Of a stretch of 64,000 bases of DNA, positions 7,456-16,883 are shown one piece after another. The stretch lies in contig NZ_CP155620.1 of NCBI RefSeq assembly GCF_040008265.1, positions 1,674,001-1,738,000 on the forward strand, in the 5' to 3' direction. The notes beneath the pieces are model-generated. The model was not told the origin of the DNA. It saw only the letters and a program-made list of their open reading frames with translations, and searched no databases. The DNA comes from Campylobacter sp. CCS1377. GTDB lineage: Bacteria; Campylobacterota; Campylobacteria; Campylobacterales; Campylobacteraceae. Numbering within the stretch: position 1 is the stretch's first letter; each line of letters starts with the position of its first letter. The position numbers and the translations under genes were made by a program.

Positions 7456-7471
7456 AGCACTTTTCATTCCT
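7456..7471 (-). promoter_or_regulatory. Sigma54 promoter (-24/-12)
   Basis: The minus strand reads AGGAATGAAAAGTGCT. GG and GC are separated by exactly ten bases, as in RpoN promoters of Campylobacter flagellar genes. It lies about 35 bases upstream of the ATG at 7422 and overlaps the 3' end of the lipoprotein gene. Confidence 0.7.
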
Positions 7472-8066
7472 TTTTTAAAAGCTCACTAATCCAAACCACA
7501 AGATCATTGCTCAAAGAATTTAAGGTTTTATCAAAGGCAGCAACAACACTTTGTATATTTTGATTATCCACCTCGGTTCTATAATCAAAAAATCTCTGTC
7601 CAAGCAAAGTCTTATCTTGCGCCCTTATCAAACTCACGCTCATTTTAAGCCACACAAAATTATCATTATCATCAAATACTTGTTCAAAATTATCCATTCT
7701 GCTTTCTAGGATATAATCTGGCGAAATTAAACTGTTTTTATTAATCACCGCTTCAAAAATACCGCTATTTTGCAGTTTATGCGTCATAAATGAATAATAA
7801 CTCATAGTAAGCGGGCTTTCCCACATATGAAATGCATAGCTGTTAAGTTCGTTCTTTTTGAGATAATATATTTGATTGCTTTGTAAATAAAGTGGACTTT
7901 GTGGCATCAAAATTTTAATTTTATAATGGGTTTGAGTCAAAGTTTCTGTAGCCAAAAGTTCATCAGAATTTAAAATGAATTTAACCGAAGGAGGATTGAT
8001 TTCTTTTTGACTAAAAGAACAAGCACTTAAAAAAAGTGCAAAAATACAAAGTAAAATTTTTCTCAT
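7464..8066 (-). CDS. ABC-type transport auxiliary lipoprotein
   Basis: A 200-residue lipoprotein. The signal peptide MRKILLCIFALFLSAC ends in a clear lipobox (LSAC, Cys16). The rest fits the auxiliary lipoprotein (PqiC/LptE-like) family that accompanies MCE transporters, with an N-terminal beta region and a C-terminal part containing ALDKTLN-like helices (here VAAFDKTLNSLSNDLVVWI). It is the last of four genes encoding a lipid transport system and overlaps the MCE gene by four bases. It corresponds to Cj1649 by position. It probably bridges the periplasmic MCE ring to the outer membrane. The family assignment is moderately sure; the exact partner is inferred. Confidence 0.8.
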   Translation of the reverse strand: MRKILLCIFALFLSACSFSQKEINPPSVKFILNSDELLATETLTQTHYKIKILMPQSPLYLQSNQIYYLKKNELNSYAFHMWESPLTMSYYSFMTHKLQNSGIFEAVINKNSLISPDYILESRMDNFEQVFDDNDNFVWLKMSVSLIRAQDKTLLGQRFFDYRTEVDNQNIQSVVAAFDKTLNSLSNDLVVWISELLKKE

Positions 8067-8962
8067 CTTTTCTCTCCTGGAGCTGGGTTTTTAGAACTTT
8101 TTTTAAAAAGCAAATCCGAAGGACTTTGCTCAAGATTTCTAATAAATTCATTGCTTTGCACCAAAAGCCTTCGTAAAAGCTCTAAATTTACACCTAAATC
8201 GTATTTAATTTCATCATATTCATCAAATTTGGTTGAAATCTTTTGTGAAAGATTATTAATAGCATTGGCACTTTTTTCGATAGAATCTAAAGTTTGATTG
8301 AATTTTTCGTAATTTGCTGTTTTTTCGATTGCTTTTGCCATTTTGCTGATATCTTCACTGGCGTTGATGATTTTTTGCGTCATTACTTTAGTATCTTTAT
8401 TTAAAGTCTTACTCACACTTGCCAAATTTTCAAGTGCAATGGAAAGATTTTTCAAATTTTGATCACTTAGTAAAACTTTTGTTTTATTATCAGCAGTTTC
8501 AACTAAAGAAAAAAGTTTGCCACTTTGCCTATCAAAAGTGCTTAAAAAACTTTCTTTGATTTTAATGGTAGCGATATTTTTATCACTTGTTTTCAAAAAA
8601 GGTGCTTCATTGCTCCCGCCTTGTAATTGTATGAATTTAAGCCCCGTAATGCCTTGAAATTGTAAATTTGCATAAGTATCTTCTTTGATAGGCGTTCCTT
8701 TTTTGACTTTGATTAAAATACTCACACCTATACCTTCTTTAGTGTCGATATTGATCTCTTCAACACTACCAATCTCCACCCCCAAAAACCTTACCGGAGC
8801 TTTAATCCCGAGTCCTGCGACGGATTCTTGAGTGTAAATTTGATAATACTCAAATTCTTGTTTTTGAGAAAAGCCACTCATCCACATCACAAAAAAAATG
8901 CCTGCAAAAAACACTCCAAAAACAAAAAATCCTACAAAAAAATAATTCGCCCTATTCTCCAT
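8063..8962 (-). CDS. MCE/MlaD-family periplasmic lipid-binding protein
   Basis: A 299-residue protein anchored by one N-terminal membrane helix (YFFVGFFVFGVFFAGIFFVM). The MCE domain follows at residues about 38-115: YTQESVAGLGIKAPVRFLGV, then GSVEEI and QGITGLKFIQLQGG, are the family signatures. Residues about 150-270 are long helices (ALENLASVSKTLNKD and similar), expected to form the coiled-coil needle. It is the substrate-binding component of the adjoining IamA/IamB transporter, corresponding to Cj1648. It lies 3 bases after the ATPase gene. Such systems shuttle phospholipids or other hydrophobic molecules across the periplasm. Confidence 0.9.
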   Translation of the reverse strand: MENRANYFFVGFFVFGVFFAGIFFVMWMSGFSQKQEFEYYQIYTQESVAGLGIKAPVRFLGVEIGSVEEINIDTKEGIGVSILIKVKKGTPIKEDTYANLQFQGITGLKFIQLQGGSNEAPFLKTSDKNIATIKIKESFLSTFDRQSGKLFSLVETADNKTKVLLSDQNLKNLSIALENLASVSKTLNKDTKVMTQKIINASEDISKMAKAIEKTANYEKFNQTLDSIEKSANAINNLSQKISTKFDEYDEIKYDLGVNLELLRRLLVQSNEFIRNLEQSPSDLLFKKSSKNPAPGEKR

Positions 8963-8965
8963 AAT

Positions 8966-9688
8966 CTACCCCATAAATCTTTGAAAAAGCCGTTCATTTT
9001 GCTCTCTTAACTCATCATAAGTCCCACAAAATGCAATTTTTTTCTCTTCTAAAATAATAAAACGATCGAGTAAATTTCCCATACTCTCCTTATCGTGCGT
9101 AACTAAAATGATATTTAAATCAAAACTTTGCTTGAGTTTTAAAATAAGCTCATCAAATTCGCGGCTACTATGTGGATCAAGCCCCGAAGTTGGCTCATCT
9201 AAAAAAAGTAATTTGCTATCAAGCGCTAAAGCTCTAGCAATAGCCACGCGTTTTTTCATGCCGCCACTTAACTCGCTAGGATATTGCGTTAAAACACTCT
9301 CATCCAAGCCTACCATTTTTAATTTCATTCTTACAAGCTCATTGATGGTTTGTGAGTTTAATTTTGTATATTCTTTTAAAGGTATGGCTATGTTTTCAAA
9401 CACAGAAAAAAAGCTAAATAAAGCACCAAATTGAAAAACCACTCCCCATTTTTGTCGCAAATTTAAAGCATCTTTTTCGCTAATATTTTTTAATCTTGTA
9501 CCAAGAATTTCATACTCTCCACCATCAAAATGCTCCAGAAGCAACATTTGCTTTAAAAGCACGGATTTTCCGCTCCCACTTCCACCTAAAATGCCAAAAA
9601 TTTCATTTTCTCTTACTTCAAAACTTACTCCATCATGCACTAGCTTTTTGCCAAAACGCGTGATGATATTTTGTGCTTTAATGATCAT
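8966..9688 (-). CDS. iamA: ABC transporter ATPase of the MCE lipid transport system (MlaF-like)
   Basis: A 240-residue ATP-binding cassette protein. The Walker A motif GGSGSGKSVLLKQ lies near residue 35, the signature ELSGGMKKRVAIARAL near 140 and Walker B LLFLDEPTSGLD near 162, followed by the switch His in VTHD. It powers the permease encoded immediately upstream (one-base overlap at 9688). It matches Cj1647 (iamA, named in C. jejuni for an invasion-associated marker) by sequence type and gene order. Length and motifs are complete. Confidence 0.9.
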   Translation of the reverse strand: MIIKAQNIITRFGKKLVHDGVSFEVRENEIFGILGGSGSGKSVLLKQMLLLEHFDGGEYEILGTRLKNISEKDALNLRQKWGVVFQFGALFSFFSVFENIAIPLKEYTKLNSQTINELVRMKLKMVGLDESVLTQYPSELSGGMKKRVAIARALALDSKLLFLDEPTSGLDPHSSREFDELILKLKQSFDLNIILVTHDKESMGNLLDRFIILEEKKIAFCGTYDELREQNERLFQRFMG

Positions 9689-10809
9689 TAAATCCCCATT
9701 TGCGTTAGCACAACAGAAAATAAAGCATCAAAAGCTATAACCCAAAAAATAGCATTTACAACACTTTTTGTCGTGTAAATTCCTATACTCTCTGTGGTAT
9801 TTTTTACTTCAAAGCCTCTAAAACAAGCGATAATGCCTATTAAAAACCCAAAAATAGGTGCCTTGATAAGCCCTATAATAATATGCTTTAGTTCCACTGC
9901 TTCTTTAAAACGGCGCATAAATTCATTATAATTAATATCTAAATTTAAATCAGCAATAATCATTCCACCCAAAATACTCACAGCATCAGCAAGAGCAACA
10001 ACTAAAGGCATCGCAACAACTAGAGCTAAAATTCTTGGCAAAATGATAAATTCACTTGATTTAAAACCCATAGTATTCATCGCATCAATTTCATCGGTGA
10101 TTTTCATCACTCCAATTTGCGCCGTATAAGAACTTGCGCTCCTACCCGCAATTACAATAGCGGCAATTAAGGGAGCGATCTCTCTAGTGGCTGAAATTCC
10201 AGTTAGATCAACGATGAAAATATTTGCCCCAAATTGTTCGAGTTGATAAGCAGCCTGATAAGCTAAAACAACCCCAACTAATAAAGAAGTCAAAGCCACT
10301 ATAGGCAAAGCTCTGAAGGCTGAGTATTCTATGTGATATAAAAAAGAAATAAAGCGGATTTTCTTAGGTTGAAATAAAGAATAAAATAAAGTATAAAAAA
10401 CCATACCGCTAAAAGCTATGAATTTTTGAAAAGTTTTTAAGTTTTGTATGCAAAAATTCCCTAATCGATAAAAAAAATCACTCCAAACAAGTTTATCTTT
10501 TTTCAAAGGCACAAAGCGTGTGTAATTTTTCTCGCAAAGCTCAAAAAGGCTTTGAAATTGGGGACGAAGATTGCTTTTTTGGGTGTTAATATTTTGAAGT
10601 TTTAAATCATGTTCTAAAGCAAGAAAAAAGCAAACTCCAGCCATATCAATGTCTTCTAAATTTTCAAAATTTAAGATTAAATTTTGTTTTGAAATTTGAC
10701 TTAAAATATCTTTTGGATTTAAATTTGCAATAGAGTTTTTATCCCAAATTCCAAAAACCATAAGCTCGTCGTTTTGCTCTTGTTTTTGAAATTTGAAATT
10801 CGCACTCAT
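9688..10809 (-). CDS. iamB: MlaE-family permease with N-terminal STAS domain
   Basis: A 373-residue inner-membrane permease. Residues about 1-95 look like a STAS domain (LILNFENLEDIDMAGVCFFL), and the remainder is a five- to six-helix MlaE domain. That domain has the typical block LPIVALTSLLVGVVLAYQAA, followed by GRSASSYTAQIGVMKITDEI and AMNTMGFKS, the conserved core that binds the MCE ring. It is cotranscribed with transketolase (one-base gap) and with iamA (one-base overlap). It corresponds to Cj1646 (iamB). STAS-MlaE fusion is common in Campylobacterota and absent from the E. coli protein. Confidence 0.9.
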   Translation of the reverse strand: MSANFKFQKQEQNDELMVFGIWDKNSIANLNPKDILSQISKQNLILNFENLEDIDMAGVCFFLALEHDLKLQNINTQKSNLRPQFQSLFELCEKNYTRFVPLKKDKLVWSDFFYRLGNFCIQNLKTFQKFIAFSGMVFYTLFYSLFQPKKIRFISFLYHIEYSAFRALPIVALTSLLVGVVLAYQAAYQLEQFGANIFIVDLTGISATREIAPLIAAIVIAGRSASSYTAQIGVMKITDEIDAMNTMGFKSSEFIILPRILALVVAMPLVVALADAVSILGGMIIADLNLDINYNEFMRRFKEAVELKHIIIGLIKAPIFGFLIGIIACFRGFEVKNTTESIGIYTTKSVVNAIFWVIAFDALFSVVLTQMGI

Positions 10810-10810
10810 T

Positions 10811-12709
10811 TTAATTCTTTAAAATGAAATTTAAAAGCTTTGAAATACTAAAACCAAAATACTCAAACACATCTTTATCTTTACCACTCTCACCAAAGCT
10901 TTCTATGCCATAAACCTCATCACAGAATTTATAAAGTTCATTAGAATGTGCCGCTTCAATTCCTATTACTTTACCTTTTAAAAGCCTTTCTTGATAAGCT
11001 TTGTCTTGTTTTTCAAAAAGCTCAAAACAAGGCATAGAAACTACATTACAAAACACGCCTTGCTTTTCTAGCTCATTTGCCACTTCTAAGCACAGACTAA
11101 CCTCGCTTCCACTTGCTAAAAGTGTGAATTTAGCATTTTCATTTTCTTTTAGCAAATAAGCTCCATTTTTCACATCACCAAAAATAGGCTCACTTAAGGC
11201 TTTGAGTTTTTGGCGTGAAAGCACAAAAGCGCAAGGCACTTCAGCTTCTAAAGCAATTTGCCAAGCCTTGACATTTTCTACCCCATCAGCCACTCTAAAG
11301 GTTAAGAAATTTGGCATAGCTCTAAAAGTACTAAGTTGTTCGATAGGTTGGTGCGTTGGTCCATCTTCTCCAACACCTATACTATCGTGTGTAAAGATAA
11401 AAAAATGTTTTATTTTCATTAAAGCTGCAATTCTAGCTGCTGGTTTTAAATACTCGCTAAAAATGAAAAAAGTCGCCGAAAAAGGTAAGAAAATTCCATA
11501 TCTTGCAAAGGCATTATTAATTGCTGCCATAGCGTGTTCTCTTATACCAAAATGGATATTTTTTCCTTCTACAAAATCGCCCATTTTATGAAGTTCTGTT
11601 TTATTTGAAGGGCCCAAATCCGCACTTCCACCCAAAAAGCCTTCTAAACTTGCGGCCAAGACATTTAAAATTTCGCCATTGCTATCTCTTGTGGCTAAGT
11701 CTTTTCCTTTAAAATCAGGGAAATTAATCTTGCTAAAATCAGGCTTTAAAAGTCTTTCTAATAATTCTTTTTTACCGCTTTTTTCTAGCACACTTTTCCA
11801 TTTTGCTTCTTCTAAATCCCCAAGTTCTACTGCACTTTCAAAGCGAATTTTTACATCTTCGCTTATCTCAAAGCTTAAATTCTCATCAAACCCCGCTTCT
11901 TTTTTAGCCTTTTTGATCACTTCTTCACCCAAAGGTGCGCCGTGACTTTTATGGCTTCCCTCAAGCTCTCCCGCGCCTTTTGCGATTTTTGTGTGTGCGA
12001 TGATAAGACAAGGTTTTTTGCTTGCTTTTGCAGTTTTTAAAGCTACATCAATTTCTTCAAAATTATGCCCATCGATTTCTAGCACTTCAAAATGTTGTGC
12101 TCTAAAGCGTTCTTTTACATTTTCATTAAAAGCTAAAGCCACATCGCCTTCAATGGAAATTTCATTACTATCATAAATTAAAATCAAATTATCAAGCTTA
12201 TGAAGTCCAGCCATTGAACAAGCCTCATAAGAAATCCCTTCTTGTAAATCTCCATCTCCACAGAGACAATAAATTTTATGATTAATTAAATCTTCGCCCA
12301 AAATTTTTGCCGCCTTCTTAGCTGCCATAGCAAAGCCTACTGCATTTGCCACGCCTTGTCCTAAAGGTCCAGTAGCGATTTCTACGCCTGTGGTTGAAAT
12401 TTCAGGATGACCTGGGGTTTTTGAGTGAAGTTGGCGAAAGTTTTTAAGATCATCCAAACTTAAATCATACCCACTTAAATGCAAAAAGCTATACAGCAAA
12501 GCACTGGCATGTCCGCCTGAAAATATTAATCTATCGCGGTTTAACCAAGTTGGGTTTTTAGGATTATGAGAAAGATGATAACTTAAAACCGTTAAAATAT
12601 CAGCCATTCCCAAAGGCGCACCAGGGTGACCTGAATTTGCCTTTTGCACCATATCTGCACTTAAAAATCTTAAAGTATTTGCCTGTTTAGCAAGCATAAG
12701 TTTATTCAT
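10811..12709 (-). CDS. tkt: Transketolase
   Basis: A 632-residue thiamine-diphosphate enzyme of the non-oxidative pentose phosphate pathway that moves two-carbon units between sugar phosphates. Visible signatures are ANSGHPGAPLGMADI near residue 25, GPLGQGVANAVG near 115, the ThDP/Mg motif GDGDLQEGISYEA near 155, and the pyrimidine-domain motif FGIREHAM followed by THDSIGVGEDGPTHQP near 440. The length is normal for the slightly short epsilonproteobacterial enzymes. It overlaps the preceding membrane-protein gene by four bases. Since Campylobacter lacks a full Entner-Doudoroff or oxidative branch in many strains, this enzyme is the main supply of ribose and erythrose phosphate. Confidence 0.97.
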   Translation of the reverse strand: MNKLMLAKQANTLRFLSADMVQKANSGHPGAPLGMADILTVLSYHLSHNPKNPTWLNRDRLIFSGGHASALLYSFLHLSGYDLSLDDLKNFRQLHSKTPGHPEISTTGVEIATGPLGQGVANAVGFAMAAKKAAKILGEDLINHKIYCLCGDGDLQEGISYEACSMAGLHKLDNLILIYDSNEISIEGDVALAFNENVKERFRAQHFEVLEIDGHNFEEIDVALKTAKASKKPCLIIAHTKIAKGAGELEGSHKSHGAPLGEEVIKKAKKEAGFDENLSFEISEDVKIRFESAVELGDLEEAKWKSVLEKSGKKELLERLLKPDFSKINFPDFKGKDLATRDSNGEILNVLAASLEGFLGGSADLGPSNKTELHKMGDFVEGKNIHFGIREHAMAAINNAFARYGIFLPFSATFFIFSEYLKPAARIAALMKIKHFFIFTHDSIGVGEDGPTHQPIEQLSTFRAMPNFLTFRVADGVENVKAWQIALEAEVPCAFVLSRQKLKALSEPIFGDVKNGAYLLKENENAKFTLLASGSEVSLCLEVANELEKQGVFCNVVSMPCFELFEKQDKAYQERLLKGKVIGIEAAHSNELYKFCDEVYGIESFGESGKDKDVFEYFGFSISKLLNFILKN

Positions 12710-13359
12710 TGTTTTTCCTTTATAATATTTACAAAATTAAAATTTGCCAAAGCGATTGCAAGAACCAATAAAGCCAAGCTATAAAATAAAACCATATGAG
12801 CCATTCCCGAGCTGAATGGATACTTAAGTGTTGGAATTCTATTAAAATAAAACAAACATAAAAATGCAACTACTGCCAATACAGCAGAGCTTATAAGCAC
12901 ACATTTTAAAAACTTCTTTTCGCTAATTTTCACTAAATACCTTATCCATAAACAAAAACTTGCACTCATAAAAAATAATAAAACCATTTTAAGAATACTT
13001 AGGACAGCCCTGTGTTTGTCATAATCTACAGCGCGTATATAAAAAATATCATTTTGTAGTATACCCCACAAAAAAGTAGCGATTAAAAACCAAATAAAAT
13101 ATTTTATTTTTAAGCCAAAATCATTAAGAATTTTTATCCAAAAAATAGAAAAAATAATATAGCAAACAGCAAAAACATAAGGAGAATAGTACGGATAAAT
13201 AGAAGGGATAAAAGGAAACTCACTATTCATAGGATTTTCACTAAAATATATCCCCCATCCAAAAGCAACACACCAAAATAAAAGACTAAAAAAAAGCATA
13301 TATTTCTTCTCTCTTATTTTGTCTTCAAATTTTAAAGCTTCTATATCTTGATCGTTCAT
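12706..13359 (-). CDS. Polytopic membrane protein between ispA and tkt, function unknown
   Basis: A 217-residue protein with about six hydrophobic segments: MLFFSLLFWCVAFGWGIYF, YVFAVCYIIFSIFWI, YFIWFLIATFLWGIL, MVLLFFMSASFCLWI, CVLISSAVLAVVAFLCLFYF and MVLFYSLALLVLAIALA. I recognise no family. It is translationally coupled to tkt (four-base overlap) and starts 8 bases after ispA. In C. jejuni, as I recall, ispA and tkt are adjacent, so this gene appears to be an insertion into a conserved operon. The N-terminus NDQDIEALKFEDKIREKK is soluble and charged. Confidence 0.7.
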   Translation of the reverse strand: MNDQDIEALKFEDKIREKKYMLFFSLLFWCVAFGWGIYFSENPMNSEFPFIPSIYPYYSPYVFAVCYIIFSIFWIKILNDFGLKIKYFIWFLIATFLWGILQNDIFYIRAVDYDKHRAVLSILKMVLLFFMSASFCLWIRYLVKISEKKFLKCVLISSAVLAVVAFLCLFYFNRIPTLKYPFSSGMAHMVLFYSLALLVLAIALANFNFVNIIKEKQ

Positions 13360-13367
13360 TGTTTTCC

Positions 13368-14210
13368 TTAAAGATATTGTTTTATTAGATCGCTTATCAT
13401 TTTTGCGATCACTTTATCCACACTAGCCAAACTTTGCTCACACTCAAGCTTTAAGCGATTTTTTGAATTTATAGCCTCTTCTAAGCCAAGCAAATTCACA
13501 AAAGAATTTTTATGCTCGTCGTGTTTTGTGGGCTTTCCACTTTCTTCTTCACTCATAGTTGCATCGATGATATCATCGTTGATTTGAAAAATAAGCCCAA
13601 GTTTTAAGCCGATTTGATAAATTTTTTCGCTTTCTTTTTCATCTAACTCACAAATTTCACAACCCATTTTCAAAGCCGCTGCTATAAGTCTTGCGGTTTT
13701 ATGTATGTGTAAAAACTCAAGCTCTTCTAAATTTAGCCTTTTATCTTCAAAATAACAATCAATTGCTTGACCTATAATCATACCATTAAGCCCCGCGTTA
13801 AAAGCTAGGGTATTTACAAGTTTTAATTTCACGCTATCTTTTAAATCAAGTTTTGAAAGAAGCAAAAAAGCTTCAGTATTCAAAGCGTCACCCACTAAAA
13901 TAGCCGTGGTTTCATCATAAGTTTTATGTAAAGTTGGAGTTCCTCTTCTAAAATCTGCATTATCCATAGCAGGTAAATCATCGTGTATGAGTGAATAGGT
14001 GTGGATAAATTCTAATGCCAAAGCTACACCCAAAGCATTAGGTATAAGACTTGGCATTTTTGCTTCTACAATGCCTAGTAAAAGTTGAGCACGAAAATGC
14101 TTCCCTCCTGCTTTTAACATTACTGCTAAAGCTTCATTAAAAAAAGGATGGAAGCTTTTTACTTTAGGCAAGTTTTTTTCTAAATGATTGTTGAAAAGTT
14201 CTAAAATCAC
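13368..14210 (-). CDS. ispA: Farnesyl/geranyl diphosphate synthase (polyprenyl synthetase)
   Basis: A 280-residue short-chain trans-prenyltransferase. It condenses isopentenyl diphosphate with allylic diphosphates to give precursors of undecaprenyl phosphate and quinone side chains. The first Asp-rich motif is DDLPAMDNADFRRG (residues about 78-91), with GGKHFRAQLLLG upstream, and the second is INDDIIDAT near 210. TYDETTAILVGDALNTEAF and GLNGMIIGQAIDC are further family blocks. The start overlaps the PDZ-protein gene by four bases. It corresponds to Cj1644. Confidence 0.95.
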   Translation of the reverse strand: MILELFNNHLEKNLPKVKSFHPFFNEALAVMLKAGGKHFRAQLLLGIVEAKMPSLIPNALGVALALEFIHTYSLIHDDLPAMDNADFRRGTPTLHKTYDETTAILVGDALNTEAFLLLSKLDLKDSVKLKLVNTLAFNAGLNGMIIGQAIDCYFEDKRLNLEELEFLHIHKTARLIAAALKMGCEICELDEKESEKIYQIGLKLGLIFQINDDIIDATMSEEESGKPTKHDEHKNSFVNLLGLEEAINSKNRLKLECEQSLASVDKVIAKMISDLIKQYL

Positions 14211-15295
14211 TTAACAAGCCTTATGAAAAACTGAAATTGTCCATCGCCTTGACTGCTGTCTAATTTTCCAACAGGAAGTTTTTTGCTCGATCTTTGCACC
14301 AAAACATTAAAATCATTTCCTTGTGCTAGAATATTTTGCAACTGTTTAAAATCATTAATGATTTGATTATTTACTCTTAAAATTTTATCTCCAACCAAAA
14401 AACCAGCGCTATCTGCCTTTGAATTTGTTTCCACTTTGGTTATAACAAGATTTGAATTCACACTTAAGCCAAGATTGCTTCTAAAACTTGAAATTTTAGG
14501 CTTTGGTTTTGAATTTGGTAAATTAAATTTACTTAAGTCTTTATTAAAAACTACCGCAGAAACATTCACATCTTGATTGTCCCTTAAAATAGAAAAATAC
14601 AAAGTACTGCCCCTATCGGCAAATAAAACCTTTTCATTTAGCTCTCTTATGTTTTTAATTTTTTCACCATCTACGCTGATAATTTCATCATTAACCAAAA
14701 ACTGCCCTGTTTTTCTGACATTGCTGACATAAATTTTATCATCACGCACTTCAAAATCCGCGCCAATATCTCCCCAATACACATCATTATACTTCATAAA
14801 ATGCTTTAAATAACGATTTCCAATAAATGCGCCATTATTAAGAGAAATTCCGACCATATTACAACACGGAGTATTTAACTGCCCTATTTTAGTTTTAAAA
14901 TCAAGCTGATCTTTTTCGTCAATATTTTGAGCCAAATATTTCAAATGTCCTATAAAAGGGGTATTAGCATCTAAAATCCCCACCCAATCATTGCGTGTTA
15001 AATTTTGCTCATCTGTCATTTTTGCTGGAATTAAACTAAAATCAGTTCTTACAAGGTATAAATTTAAAAAAGGATCGTATTTAACATATTTATTTAATTT
15101 TTTACTAGGACTTTTCACAACAGCAAGCAAATTTTCACTTAAAGCAAAGGCATTCATTCCTTCATAATTTAAAATACTCGCCTTATTTTTCTCAAAACAA
15201 GTGATAAAATCTTCCATTCTAGGTCTTTCAATCCCAAAAGCAAAAACAACAACAAACAAAGATAATAAAGCACCTTTGATTAAATTTGTTCTCAT
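14207..15295 (-). CDS. Exported PDZ-domain protein (Cj1643-like)
   Basis: A 362-residue protein with an N-terminal signal peptide (MRTNLIKGALLSLFVVVFAFG). Two PDZ-like segments are visible. One, around residues 185-235 (VSNVRKTGQFLVNDEIISVD), is degenerate. The other, around 270-330 (VETNSKADSAGFLVGDKILR, VNNQIINDFKQLQNIL), is clear. There is no Ser-protease triad, so it is probably a periplasmic adaptor and not an HtrA protease. The central block TPCCNMVGISLNNGAFIGNR contains paired Cys. It is translationally coupled to ybaB and ispA by four-base overlaps and corresponds to Cj1643. The biochemical role is unknown. Confidence 0.8.
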   Translation of the reverse strand: MRTNLIKGALLSLFVVVFAFGIERPRMEDFITCFEKNKASILNYEGMNAFALSENLLAVVKSPSKKLNKYVKYDPFLNLYLVRTDFSLIPAKMTDEQNLTRNDWVGILDANTPFIGHLKYLAQNIDEKDQLDFKTKIGQLNTPCCNMVGISLNNGAFIGNRYLKHFMKYNDVYWGDIGADFEVRDDKIYVSNVRKTGQFLVNDEIISVDGEKIKNIRELNEKVLFADRGSTLYFSILRDNQDVNVSAVVFNKDLSKFNLPNSKPKPKISSFRSNLGLSVNSNLVITKVETNSKADSAGFLVGDKILRVNNQIINDFKQLQNILAQGNDFNVLVQRSSKKLPVGKLDSSQGDGQFQFFIRLVK

Positions 15296-15597
15296 AGTTT
15301 CATACCTCCTAAAACATCGCTTGCTATGTTATTACGATTTTGCGCCACCATAGCCAAAACATCATTAATCGCAGAGATAAGTAAAATTTGCAAAGATTCT
15401 TTATCCTCAAGCAAAGAATCATCAATACTCACATCGATAATTTCGCCTTTGCCATTTGCACTTACTTTTACAAGCCCAGCACCACTTTTTGCACTAAATT
15501 CACGATTTGCAAGCTCTAATTCTATGCTTTTTGCTTTTTCTTGCACTTGATTTAAAAGCTCCCCCATTTTAGAAAAATCCATATTTTCAAACATCAT
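15292..15597 (-). CDS. YbaB/EbfC-family nucleoid-associated protein
   Basis: A 101-residue protein of the YbaB/EbfC family, which forms tweezer-like dimers that bind DNA. Typical segments are MGELLNQVQEKAKSIELELA and GAGLVKVSANGKGEIIDVSI, then LLEDKESLQILLISAINDVL. The length is normal. It lies 5 bases after murE and overlaps the PDZ-protein gene by four bases. It corresponds to Cj1642. In many bacteria ybaB is cotranscribed with dnaX or recR; here it sits with cell-wall and isoprenoid genes. Confidence 0.92.
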   Translation of the reverse strand: MMFENMDFSKMGELLNQVQEKAKSIELELANREFSAKSGAGLVKVSANGKGEIIDVSIDDSLLEDKESLQILLISAINDVLAMVAQNRNNIASDVLGGMKL

Positions 15598-15602
15598 ATT
15601 CC

Positions 15603-16883
15603 TTATTTTTGATTTAAAATTTCATTGACGATTATTTTATCACTAAAAGGATATTTTACTCCTTTAATTTCTTGAGTGTCCTCATCGCCTTTACCCAAAA
15701 TAACGACAAATTCATCATTTTTGCGCATTTTTAAAGCCATTTCAATAGCTTTTTTTCTATCCGCCTCGATAAATACATTTTCATCGACCTTTATCCCAGA
15801 TAAAATATCATTAATGATATCCAAAGGCTCTTCACTGCGTGGATTGTCGCTTGTAATAATTAGCGTTTTGGCATAATGTTTTGCAATTTTTCCCATCAAA
15901 GGGCGTTTGCTTTTATCTCTATCACCACCTGCGCCAAAAACAACAATGAGTTTTTTATTTTTAAGTGCGTCAAGGACTTTTTCAATGCCATCTGGCGTGT
16001 GTGCAAAATCAACGATTACCCCTTCTGCTACAACTTCCATTCTGCCACAAACCCCACCAAAACCACTAATAGCTTTTTCTAAATCTTTTAAATTAGGACT
16101 TACAAGCTCATTAACACAAGCACTTGCGGCTAAAAGATTATAAAGATTAAAAAGTCCCACAAGGGAAGAATCTATATGGAAAGTTTGATCTTTTGCCATC
16201 ACAACTGCGCTAATTCCACTCTCTAAAGAATAAGCTTTGATATGATACAAAGCCGGATTTTCTATGCCATAAGTAAAAGAATTTCTAACATTAAATTTAA
16301 TTGCTTGTGTGTCTTTGTTGATAAATTTCAAGCTTTCATCGGTAAAAAAGCTTTCTTTTGCTAGTTTATAATTTTCAAAAGTTTTATGAAAATCTAAATG
16401 ATCTTGAGTGATATTGGTGAAAATTTTGGCTGCGAATTTCAAGCCCTCGATGCGATTTTGAACCAAAGCATGAGAACTTACTTCCATAATGAAAAATTCA
16501 CATTTTTTCTGTGTAGCAAGCTGTAAATACTCCAAAGTTTTAAGAATAGGCGAAGTGGTTAAGGATTTTTCATCAATTTTCTCATCATTCATAAAAGCCC
16601 CACGCGTCCCACAAAGGGCACATTTAAAGCCTAAATCAAGCAAAATCGAGTAAATCGCAGCCGCAGTTGTGGTTTTGCCATTAGTGCCTGTAATGCCTAT
16701 GATTTTAATGTTTTCATCAATTTCAAGCATTTTTTTGGCTTTTTCTATATCGATAATGTTTGCACCATTTTGCCTAGCTTGATTCACAAATTTTGCATTT
16801 TGTGCTGTGCTGAGAAAAAAACAGTCTTTTTGGCATTCTAAAGAATTATCTGTGATGAAGGTATTTTTATAATTTATTATCAC
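15603..16883 (-). CDS. murE: UDP-MurNAc-tripeptide synthetase (meso-DAP adding)
   Basis: A 426-residue Mur ligase that adds meso-diaminopimelate to UDP-MurNAc-L-Ala-D-Glu in the cytoplasm. The ATP-binding loop [12 protein letters not shown] lies near residue 63, and the catalytic region [14 protein letters not shown] (carbamylated Lys region KLAKESFF after it) near 150-170. The sequence SDNPRSEEP near 348 is the DNPR motif that selects meso-DAP over lysine. The protein is somewhat shorter at the N-terminus than the E. coli enzyme, as usual in Campylobacter. The start overlaps the preceding gene by 17 bases. Confidence 0.96.
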   Translation of the reverse strand: MIINYKNTFITDNSLECQKDCFFLSTAQNAKFVNQARQNGANIIDIEKAKKMLEIDENIKIIGITGTNGKTTTAAAIYSILLDLGFKCALCGTRGAFMNDEKIDEKSLTTSPILKTLEYLQLATQKKCEFFIMEVSSHALVQNRIEGLKFAAKIFTNITQDHLDFHKTFENYKLAKESFFTDESLKFINKDTQAIKFNVRNSFTYGIENPALYHIKAYSLESGISAVVMAKDQTFHIDSSLVGLFNLYNLLAASACVNELVSPNLKDLEKAISGFGGVCGRMEVVAEGVIVDFAHTPDGIEKVLDALKNKKLIVVFGAGGDRDKSKRPLMGKIAKHYAKTLIITSDNPRSEEPLDIINDILSGIKVDENVFIEADRKKAIEMALKMRKNDEFVVILGKGDEDTQEIKGVKYPFSDKIIVNEILNQK

